DNA of 64,000 nucleotides from Postechiella marina (GTDB lineage Bacteria > Bacteroidota > Bacteroidia > Flavobacteriales > Flavobacteriaceae): positions 139,393 to 203,392 of the forward strand of contig NZ_BAABCA010000008.1 of assembly GCF_039538365.1 (NCBI RefSeq), given 5' to 3'. The notes below the pieces were generated by a model. It ran no database searches. It saw only the letters and a program-made list of their open reading frames with translations, and was not told the DNA's origin. A program made the position numbers and the translations under genes. Of this stretch, positions 27,219-34,372 are shown piece after piece; position 1 is the stretch's first letter, and each line of letters opens with the position of its first letter.

Positions 27219-27276
27219 TTCTGTTTGTTTTAGATAAATATGCTTTACATTAGTTTTTTATTTTAAACTGTTTGTA

Positions 27277-28047
27277 ATGGGAAAGTTAACACCATCAGTA
27301 TGCATAGATGCTGTTTTTGAAGGAAAATCATTTGAAGAAGCTTGTGAAATTGTTAGTCAAAGTGGAATTAATAGTATAGAGTTTTGGGGATGGTGGGATA
27401 AAAATTTAGAAGAATTGGTTAAGTTTCAAACTAAAAATAATTTGAAAATTTCGGCATGTTGTACCAAGTTTGTAAGTCTAGTCGATTCTAACTCAAGAGC
27501 ATTATATTTAAAAGGATTAGAAGAGTCTATTAAAGCTGCTAAAATATTAAATACCAATATTTTAATATCTCAAGTAGGTAATTTTATTTTGGATGTGCCA
27601 AGAGAAGAGCAATATCAATCTTTAGTAGAAGGTTTAAAAGCTGCAGCACCTTTATTAGAGCAGTCTGGTATTACTTTGGTTATCGAGCCATTAAACGAAT
27701 TAATAGATCATGCAGGTTATTTTTTAGTAAAAAGCGACGAGGCTTTTAAAATAATAGAAGCGGTAAATAGCCCAAATATTAAAGTGGTTTTCGATATTTA
27801 TCATCAACAAATAAGCGAAGGGCAACTTATTAAAAACATAGTTGCTAATATAGATAAAATAGGTCATTTTCATGCTGCAGGAAACCCTGGGCGTAACGAG
27901 TTGCAACATGGCGAAATTAATTATAAAGAAGTATTTAAAGCAATTACAAAAACTAAATACAATGGGTATGTTGGATTGGAGTATTGGCCATTAAATAAAA
28001 CAAATCCAGAAATAGCATTGCAAGAAGTTGCTACATGGTTAGATTAA
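27277..28047 (+). CDS. Hydroxypyruvate isomerase-like TIM-barrel sugar isomerase
   Basis: The 256-residue protein belongs to the xylose-isomerase-like/Hyi TIM-barrel family. Metal-site blocks are seen in VIEPLNE, VVFDIYHQQ, HFHAAGNPGRNEL and GYVGLEYWP. It has no signal peptide and so is cytosolic. It lies 58 bases after the third sulfatase with no terminator between. It may isomerise a sugar acid or monosaccharide released by the locus, but hydroxypyruvate/tartronate semialdehyde conversion is the only activity known for close families. Substrate here is uncertain. Confidence 0.82.
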   Translation: MGKLTPSVCIDAVFEGKSFEEACEIVSQSGINSIEFWGWWDKNLEELVKFQTKNNLKISACCTKFVSLVDSNSRALYLKGLEESIKAAKILNTNILISQVGNFILDVPREEQYQSLVEGLKAAAPLLEQSGITLVIEPLNELIDHAGYFLVKSDEAFKIIEAVNSPNIKVVFDIYHQQISEGQLIKNIVANIDKIGHFHAAGNPGRNELQHGEINYKEVFKAITKTKYNGYVGLEYWPLNKTNPEIALQEVATWLD

Positions 28048-28070
28048 TTAAAGAGCATTAAAAAAATCTA

Positions 28071-28907
28071 CTATTTTACTTTTTTCTGGAGCTTGGTGGT
28101 ATCTGTCATACCATCAATAATAATTTTTGGATTTTGGTATAGGTAAATAGAGCTTGTTCCGGTAGCATTAATAGTAAGGTTTTTTATAACCTCTAAATAA
28201 GCATCACTCGATGTGTTTGCTGTAATACTGCAAGTGTCAATAGTAAAATTTCTACCATTAAATAATGTGTTATCATCCAGTTCTATATTTGCAGTATCGC
28301 AATTACCTTCTATATCAGCATCACTTTTATCTTTTAAAGCAGCATAAAGTTTAGGTGTATTTATTAAAGCTTCTATTTTGCTGTTGCCTTGTAAATTTAC
28401 AGCACAACTATCTGCTGTAAGGTTAAGTTTTACCTTAGATTTTTCGGCGCCTTTAAATTCGAAATATTCAGACTTTAGAGTTAAAGCTACTCTAGACGAT
28501 CCGTTAGTTTTTAACGTGCCATTAATCATTTCTATAGGGGTAAGGCTATTTAACTCGGCTTTATCTGTTGTATGTATATGTTGTAAATAATCATCATAAA
28601 TAACCTTAATGCTAAGTTGTTTTTTTGATGTTATCTTTTTAGTTTTATTAAAATATAGTACGCTATCTTTTACAATAAACTCTATAAATTCATGTAAGTT
28701 CTCATCGGTTTCTATTTCTACCGATGGTATTTTGTTGTAAATAATATCTACTTCAAAATCTTCGTCTAGCGCTATGGTGTGAAAAGAACTAACTTCTGTA
28801 TTAACTAAAGAAACTATTCTGTTTCCTTTTATTTTATCAGGGTTTTGAGCATATAAGTTATAAAACACTAATACACATGATATAATTGTGATAAGCGATT
28901 TTTTCAT
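28071..28907 (-). CDS. DUF2807 (GIN adhesin-head) exported protein
   Basis: The 278-residue protein has a signal peptide ending YNLYAQ and a repetitive beta-structure typical of the DUF2807 putative auto-transporter adhesin head domain: FEVDIIYNKIPSVEIETDENL, then short rungs (SRVALTLKSEYFEFKGAEKSKVKLNLTADS). It is a distant paralogue of the protein encoded at 29077. It lies downstream of the PadR-PspC genes on the same strand but behind a terminator, so it may be transcribed separately. Its role in the envelope is unknown. Confidence 0.8.
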   Translation of the reverse strand: MKKSLITIISCVLVFYNLYAQNPDKIKGNRIVSLVNTEVSSFHTIALDEDFEVDIIYNKIPSVEIETDENLHEFIEFIVKDSVLYFNKTKKITSKKQLSIKVIYDDYLQHIHTTDKAELNSLTPIEMINGTLKTNGSSRVALTLKSEYFEFKGAEKSKVKLNLTADSCAVNLQGNSKIEALINTPKLYAALKDKSDADIEGNCDTANIELDDNTLFNGRNFTIDTCSITANTSSDAYLEVIKNLTINATGTSSIYLYQNPKIIIDGMTDTTKLQKKVK

Positions 28908-29009
28908 TTTTTGTAATGGATTAAATTATTAGGGTTACAGTAATTAGACACAGCGTGTGGTAATACGTCACTAATACAATTAAAAGGGTTTTTGTAAAAC
29001 AAATATAAA

Positions 29010-29052
29010 GCAAAAACCATCCAAAACTTTAAAATTTAGTTTTGAATGGTTT
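29010..29052 (-). terminator. Terminator after the second GIN-domain gene
   Basis: AACCATCCAAAACT and AGTTTTGAATGGTT form a 14-base stem with one mismatch. On the minus strand it is followed by five T. It lies 25 bases after the stop at 29077. Confidence 0.7.
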
Positions 29053-29076
29053 AAATGTTTGGTTGTTATAAATTTT

Positions 29077-29805
29077 TTATTTCTTTTTCACACTGCCAGA
29101 AGAGCTGTTATTTTTATCAACCTTTATAGGATTGCCATAATATTTTATATCGCCTCCACTAGAAGCTTGAGCTACCAATTCTTTAGATGTGTTTACCACA
29201 ATGTCTGCACCGCTAGAAGCTTTTACTTGGCTAGATTGGGCTTTTAAATTACCTGCATTAATATCGCTACCACTGCTAGCTTGCGCTATAAGCTTTTCTG
29301 TTTGTCCAGACAAACGTAAATCGCTTCCGCTAGACGATTTACAGTTAATAACAGAAGCGTTAACCTCTAACTCCATGTCGCTACCACTCGATGTACTCAA
29401 CTCTAAATGGTTGGCATTTATAACCTTATTAGCATACACATCGCTGCCACTAGAAGACGAAATTTTAGATATGTTTTTAAAGTTTACAATTACTTTTTTT
29501 GATGTTGCCCTACCTATGTTTTTGCTTGTGTGTATTTTTAATACACCATTTACTACCTCTGTAATTATTAGTTCGTGCAAATTGTTGTCTGCCTCTACAA
29601 TAATGTTTTCGTTGTGGCTTTGGTTTAAATATACATCAAGTCCTTCGCTAGCTTTAATAGCATTAAACGTATTTGTTACGCCTCTGTTTTCTTTGGTAAC
29701 ATTACCGTTACCAGCTACACCAGTATTTAGATTAAAATCAAAATTGCAAGAGCATAGCATTAAGCTTAAAAGTGTTGTTACTATAATTTTGGTTAGTGTT
29801 GTCAT
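29077..29805 (-). CDS. DUF2807 (GIN adhesin-head) lipoprotein with SSGSD ladder
   Basis: The 242-residue lipoprotein has a lipobox (LMLCSCNFDF) and a DUF2807 head domain. From residue 115 on, the motif SSG-S/A/G-D recurs about every 15-20 residues (SSGSDVYA, SSGSDMEL, SSGSDLRL, SSGSDINA, SSGADIVV, SSGGDIKY), which fits stacked turns of a right-handed beta-helix. The C-terminus is SSSGSVKKK. It is encoded 112 bases downstream of the PspC gene and is often found with it in Bacteroidota. Proposed role is at the outer membrane, but unproven. Confidence 0.85.
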   Translation of the reverse strand: MTTLTKIIVTTLLSLMLCSCNFDFNLNTGVAGNGNVTKENRGVTNTFNAIKASEGLDVYLNQSHNENIIVEADNNLHELIITEVVNGVLKIHTSKNIGRATSKKVIVNFKNISKISSSSGSDVYANKVINANHLELSTSSGSDMELEVNASVINCKSSSGSDLRLSGQTEKLIAQASSGSDINAGNLKAQSSQVKASSGADIVVNTSKELVAQASSGGDIKYYGNPIKVDKNNSSSGSVKKK

Positions 29806-29917
29806 GATTGTTTGTTTTTTGATTGATGATTTTTAATTATAGAGCAAATATCTAATTAAATGTTATTGATGAGTAACTTAAATAACCGACCTGTTATTTT
29901 TTAATGACGAAATGTAA

Positions 29918-31717
29918 TTAATCGGTTTCTATGTTAATACCATTAGCATCAATATTTACTTTAACATCTTCTGCTTTAGCTTTTAAACCGTTGTTATCTA
30001 TCTTTAAACTAGTGTCATCAGCTTTAATTTCAATACCATCTTCGTTTATTTTAACTTTTGGAGTGTTCACTTTTAGTTCAAAATCGTTTTCATCATCTTC
30101 AATAGGGCAATTTAAGCACTCAATATCATCTTCTAAAATTTTAATATAACGGTTGGCGTATTTCTGTTGTACAATATTTCCGCTTTTAGAATAGTAGTTT
30201 AAGTAAGATTTTGTGTTTTTATAAAAGTTTGCTATTATGCCTTCTGGCAAGTTTAGGTAAACAATAATTTCTTGATCGCTAAATTTGTTGTCTACACTAG
30301 TAGTTAGGTAAGAGTCTAGTAAAAGTTCATTTCTATTAATTTGGTAACTATAATTAATGTTTTTTGCACGTTCTCTAGCTTTATCATGGTCTCTACCGTC
30401 TGCGCTTTTTTCTATACTTATACTACCAATGGTGTCTGTGGTAGACTTAACAATAATTCTAACATCCGATCTGTATATGGACTTATTACCATTATCATCT
30501 TTAATAACTTTAAAAGAGTCTCGGTGTCCATATTTATTTTTTCTATACAAATCGCTGCCTATCATTTTTATTTTTAAGGTATCGTTTTTTGTAATATAAA
30601 GTTCGTTTTTCTCTACAACAGACTCGTTAAAAGCGTGCTCGCTAGCTTGCCTTATACCTATAATAAATAAACCAATAATAGACATAATCCAAAGACCGAA
30701 TAGGCTATACTTGGCAATGTTACCAATAGATTTTAAATTGTTAATAAGTATTTTAAGACCTAAGTAAAAAATAAAAAACAAAGGAATACCAGCGGTAAGA
30801 AAAGCAAGTAACGATACTAACCAAACTGGAGTGTTGCCAGAATTAACAACATCAATCATATCTAAACCAGGTATGTGAATAAAGTTAACTGCACCAACAG
30901 AAAACAAACCAACTATTAATGCTATAAGCGAAGTGGCACCTACCAAAATGAGTATAACACCAATAAACTTGGCAAATACCTTAAAGAAGAACATAATAAT
31001 GTTTCCAATAGTATCAAAAAAACCTTTTGAAGTCGATTTTATTTTATTGCCTTGTTTTTCAAAATCTACATGTTTTACAGCGTCAGATACCGAACTGCTT
31101 ACATTTTTTGCTACATCGCCAACGGTTTCTGTTACGGTTTCAAACCCGTCTTTAATTTTTTTTTCAATGTTACTAATGTTAACAGGAGCTCCTGTCATCA
31201 TTATTTTTTCGGCAGTTGTTTTGGCTTCGGGCACTAAAATCCAAAGTAAAATATATAAAAGAATACCTGTACCTGCTCCAAAAATTAAAAGTACCCAAGC
31301 CAAACGAATCCATATAGTGTCTATGCCAAAGTAATGTGCCAAACCAGAAGATACACCACCAATGTACGAGTTGTCTGTGTCTCTAAATAATTTTTTGTTA
31401 GTACTGCTTTTTTTAGAATAGCTAGGTGTAGGTTCGTCCTCAAAAATTTCGTCGTCTACAAGATAGTCTTCCGGTTGCCCCATAATGGTAATAACAGCAT
31501 CAACTTCTTTAATGCTAATTACTTGCCTGTCGTTTTTAACACGTTCGTTAAAAAGCTCAGCAATACGCGCTTCAATATCTGCAATAATTTCAGATCGTCC
31601 TTGAGAATCTGTAAACGAACGTTTTATAGCCTCAAGATAGCGTTGTAATTTTAAGTATGCATCTTCATCTATATGAAAAAATATACCAGCTAAATTTATG
31701 TTTACAGTTTTATTCAT
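29918..31717 (-). CDS. PspC-domain membrane protein, long form with beta-rich C-terminus
   Basis: The 599-residue protein begins with a short cytoplasmic domain (MNKTVNINLAGIFFHIDEDAYLKLQRYLE). A PspC domain follows at about residues 110-165 (KLFRDTDNSYIGGVSSGLAHYFGIDTIWIRLAWVL), then three more membrane segments, and a C-terminal half of about 230 residues with repeated KVKINEDGIEIKADD-like strands. PspC proteins anchor or sense envelope stress. The start overlaps the PadR gene by eight bases, so PadR probably controls it. The fused periplasmic beta domain is typical of Bacteroidota versions. Confidence 0.88.
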   Translation of the reverse strand: MNKTVNINLAGIFFHIDEDAYLKLQRYLEAIKRSFTDSQGRSEIIADIEARIAELFNERVKNDRQVISIKEVDAVITIMGQPEDYLVDDEIFEDEPTPSYSKKSSTNKKLFRDTDNSYIGGVSSGLAHYFGIDTIWIRLAWVLLIFGAGTGILLYILLWILVPEAKTTAEKIMMTGAPVNISNIEKKIKDGFETVTETVGDVAKNVSSSVSDAVKHVDFEKQGNKIKSTSKGFFDTIGNIIMFFFKVFAKFIGVILILVGATSLIALIVGLFSVGAVNFIHIPGLDMIDVVNSGNTPVWLVSLLAFLTAGIPLFFIFYLGLKILINNLKSIGNIAKYSLFGLWIMSIIGLFIIGIRQASEHAFNESVVEKNELYITKNDTLKIKMIGSDLYRKNKYGHRDSFKVIKDDNGNKSIYRSDVRIIVKSTTDTIGSISIEKSADGRDHDKARERAKNINYSYQINRNELLLDSYLTTSVDNKFSDQEIIVYLNLPEGIIANFYKNTKSYLNYYSKSGNIVQQKYANRYIKILEDDIECLNCPIEDDENDFELKVNTPKVKINEDGIEIKADDTSLKIDNNGLKAKAEDVKVNIDANGINIETD

Positions 31718-32054
31718 TGTCCTTATTTTTTTGGCTTGTTACTATGTTTACAGCGTTTTGTAGTTCGCTCCAGGTAATGGTTAATTCGTTTAAAAAAAGT
31801 TTTCCTGTTTCTGTTAATCCGTAATATTTTCGCGGCGGACCCGAGGTAGATTCTTCCCACCTGTAATTTAAAAGTCCAGCATTTTTTAATCTAGTAAGTA
31901 AAGGGTAAATAGTGCCTTCAACCACCAGCAATTTTGCGTTTTTTAATGTGTCTAAAATCTCTGCAACGTAAGCATCATCGTCTTTTAAAACCGATAATAT
32001 GCAGTATTCTAGAACACCTTTACGCATTTGTGCTTTTGTGTTTTCTATCTTCAT
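31710..32054 (-). CDS. PadR-family transcriptional regulator
   Basis: The 114-residue protein is a PadR winged-helix repressor: LEYCILSVLKDDDAYVAEILDTLK, VVEGTIYPLLTRLKNAGLLNYRWEES, PPRKYYGLTETG. PadR proteins repress neighbouring membrane-stress or detoxification genes until a ligand binds. It is the first gene of an operon with the PspC gene (eight-base overlap) and probably controls that operon. Confidence 0.92.
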   Translation of the reverse strand: MKIENTKAQMRKGVLEYCILSVLKDDDAYVAEILDTLKNAKLLVVEGTIYPLLTRLKNAGLLNYRWEESTSGPPRKYYGLTETGKLFLNELTITWSELQNAVNIVTSQKNKDNE

Positions 32055-32226
32055 TTGTTGTCTTTAATTTTTTTAGAAGTAAAATGTTAAGTGCATTAAA
32101 CTCTATATTTAAATATTTAGTCTAGTGTGCAACTTGCCTCATTCGGTCTTCTTTTTATTAGTTAAACTGTTCATTTTTTGATTGATTTGATGATTGTTAT
32201 GATGAAATTATTCTCTGTAATATTTT

Positions 32227-32326
32227 GGCGTTACCACAAGGGTCGCGCTTTCGGCAGTCGCTTTTTTGTGTTGCATATGTGCAACAACACAAAAAGAGCT
32301 TCAACAAAGCCTCAATCCCTAACGCA
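32227..32326 (-). repeat. Flavobacterial intergenic repeat, copy 2
   Basis: Inverse to copy 1, it runs from GGCGTTACCACAAGGGTCG to CAATCCCTAACGCA. It contains an internal palindrome (TGTTGCATATGTGCAACA). It sits in the 313-base gap between the PadR and DUF4870 genes; otherwise I see nothing but the PadR upstream region there. Confidence 0.75.
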
Positions 32327-32367
32327 AGGTCCTTCTAAGCATTTATGTATGGTAATAAAAAACATAA

Positions 32368-32817
32368 TTATTTTATAAAATTTATAGTAAACGGGTAATT
32401 ATACATCTCGCCATCTCTAGCCTTTAAACTTGCTATAACTATTAAAGCCAGTTCTATTATAAAAGCAAGAACCGCAATAACACCTAGGCCACCACCTATA
32501 TAAAGTAGAGGAGAGGGCTTGTCTAACGAAATATGAAAATTATGAAAGCCATTAAAATCTATAAAATCAAAACTTCCTATAATTTTGAAAATAAAAAACG
32601 GAACTGCCAATGTGCCTAAAACTATAGCGTAAAGCAACATGCTTATTTGAAAATTAATAGCTTGCTTACCATGTGCATCTATAAACTCAGATTTATCTTT
32701 ATTACTAACCCATAAAATAATAGGTCCAATAAAATTACCTAACGGAATTATAAACCTACTAAAAGTAGATAAATGGATAAAAGTTGCAATGTTTTTTTGG
32801 TGTGTATTCAGTATCAT
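32368..32817 (-). CDS. DUF4870 (Tic20-like) membrane protein
   Basis: The chosen start at 32817 gives MILNTHQKNIATFIHLSTF, matching the usual N-terminus of this family; an in-frame ATG ten codons earlier adds an atypical leader. The 149-residue protein has about three membrane segments and the DUF4870 block FIDAHGKQAINFQISMLLYA. Members resemble Tic20 and their function is unknown. It is alone, on the minus strand, divergent from the DUF4442 gene. Confidence 0.85.
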   Translation of the reverse strand: MILNTHQKNIATFIHLSTFSRFIIPLGNFIGPIILWVSNKDKSEFIDAHGKQAINFQISMLLYAIVLGTLAVPFFIFKIIGSFDFIDFNGFHNFHISLDKPSPLLYIGGGLGVIAVLAFIIELALIVIASLKARDGEMYNYPFTINFIK

Positions 32818-32961
32818 TTTTAAAACATATAATAGTTTCTTATGCAAATATATGTCTAAAAGAAGGTACTTTGCAACGCATAGTACTGTAATTTAACATA
32901 AAATTAACATTTATAAATGCAATTTTATTTCATAACTTAGTGAAATATTTAAAAAATAATT

Positions 32962-33426
32962 ATGAGTATAACTCCCAGAAAACTAAATAGTTTCACCATT
33001 TTTAAACTGCCATCTGCTTTCTTGTGTGGCGTAAGAACAAAATTTATTGATAGCAAAAAATGTATTGTAACGGTAAAACACCGTTGGATAAATCAAAACC
33101 CTTTTAATTCCATGTTTTGGGCTGTGCAAGGTATGGCAGCCGAATTTTCTACAGGAGCTTTAATGATAAGTAAAATACAAGCATCTGGTAAACGCATCTC
33201 TATGTTGGTAACATCAAACAAAGCTGTATTTACTAAAAAGGCTACAGGTCGTATAACATTTACATGTCATGATGGCGAGCTTATAGATGCTGCCATAGAG
33301 AAAGCCATAGAAACAGGAGAAGGGCAAACCCTCTGGATGAAATCTATAGGCGTTAATCAAGATGGTGTAGAAGTGTCTACTTTCGATTTTGAGTGGAGTT
33401 TAAAAGTAAAACAAAGCAAAAAATAA
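32962..33426 (+). CDS. DUF4442 hotdog-fold protein
   Basis: The 154-residue protein matches the DUF4442 group of thioesterase-like hotdog proteins (FNSMFWAVQGMAAEFSTGALM, KATGRITFTCHDGELIDAAIEKAIETGE). No catalytic assignment can be made from sequence, and DUF4442 proteins are mostly uncharacterised. It is cytosolic. It lies 73 bases upstream of the AIM24-like gene. Confidence 0.82.
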   Translation: MSITPRKLNSFTIFKLPSAFLCGVRTKFIDSKKCIVTVKHRWINQNPFNSMFWAVQGMAAEFSTGALMISKIQASGKRISMLVTSNKAVFTKKATGRITFTCHDGELIDAAIEKAIETGEGQTLWMKSIGVNQDGVEVSTFDFEWSLKVKQSKK

Positions 33427-33499
33427 ATAATTAAAAAATAGTGTAACAAAACATAAAGCACTCCAACTTATAGTCATCAATCAATAAAAAAAATATAAA

Positions 33500-34300
33500 A
33501 TGACAGCACACGAAATAGATTATAGAATTTATGGAGAAGAAATGCAATATGTAGAAATAGAACTAGACCCACAAGAAGGCGTAATTGCAGAAGCGGGAAG
33601 TTTTATGATGATGGACGATGGCATTAAAATGGAAACCATTTTTGGAGATGGTTCTCAAAAAGATACCGGTTTTTTAGGTAAAATATTGGGGGCAGGAAAA
33701 CGTATACTTACTGGAGAAAGTTTGTTTATGACTGCCTTTTATAACGATCTTGTTGGTAAACGTAACGTATCGTTTGCATCGCCTTATCCAGGAAAAATTA
33801 TACCTATAGACTTGTCTGTGTTTAGTGGTAAATTTATTTGTCAAAAAGACGCTTTTCTTTGTGCTGCAAAAGGCGTAAGTGTAGGTGTAGAATTTTCAAG
33901 AAAATTAGGTCGCGGTTTATTTGGTGGCGAAGGTTTTATAATGCAAAAATTAGAAGGCGATGGTATGGCATTTGTTCATGCAGGTGGTACTATGGCAAAA
34001 AAAGAATTGCTAGCAGGAGAAACTTTAAGAGTAGATACTGGTTGCATTGTAGGTTTCGATCATACAATAAACTACGATATTGAATTTGTTGGAGGTATTA
34101 AAAACACCGTGTTTGGTGGCGAAGGGTTGTTTTTTGCTAAATTACAAGGTCCAGGTACTGTTTTTATTCAATCTTTACCATTTAGTAGGTTGGCAGGTCG
34201 TGTACTAGCATCGGCATCTAGAGCAGGTGGTAAAAGTAAAGGCGAAGGTAGCGTGCTAGGAGGTTTAGGAGACTTGTTAGATGGTGATAATAGTTTTTAA
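33500..34300 (+). CDS. TIGR00266/AIM24-family protein
   Basis: The 266-residue protein has the repeating beta pattern and Gly-rich blocks of the AIM24 family (EAGSFMMMDDGIKMET, GESLFMTAFYND, GRGLFGGEGFIMQKLEGDGMAFVHAGG, VFGGEGLFFAKLQGPG). Members form a beta-roll of two related halves. Function in bacteria is unknown. There is no signal peptide. A strong terminator follows. Confidence 0.9.
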   Translation: MTAHEIDYRIYGEEMQYVEIELDPQEGVIAEAGSFMMMDDGIKMETIFGDGSQKDTGFLGKILGAGKRILTGESLFMTAFYNDLVGKRNVSFASPYPGKIIPIDLSVFSGKFICQKDAFLCAAKGVSVGVEFSRKLGRGLFGGEGFIMQKLEGDGMAFVHAGGTMAKKELLAGETLRVDTGCIVGFDHTINYDIEFVGGIKNTVFGGEGLFFAKLQGPGTVFIQSLPFSRLAGRVLASASRAGGKSKGEGSVLGGLGDLLDGDNSF

Positions 34301-34321
34301 ATAGCAACAAATTTTATAAAA

Positions 34322-34356
34322 CAAAGCCCTATTTATTTTATAATTAGGGCTTTTGT
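34322..34356. terminator. Terminator shared by convergent genes
   Basis: AAAGCCCTA (34323-34331) pairs with TAGGGCTTT (34345-34353), followed by T, G and then TTTTAT. It lies between the AIM24-like gene and the convergent T9SS protein gene and could serve the plus strand best. Confidence 0.75.
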
Positions 34357-34372
34357 TTTATTTACATAGTAA

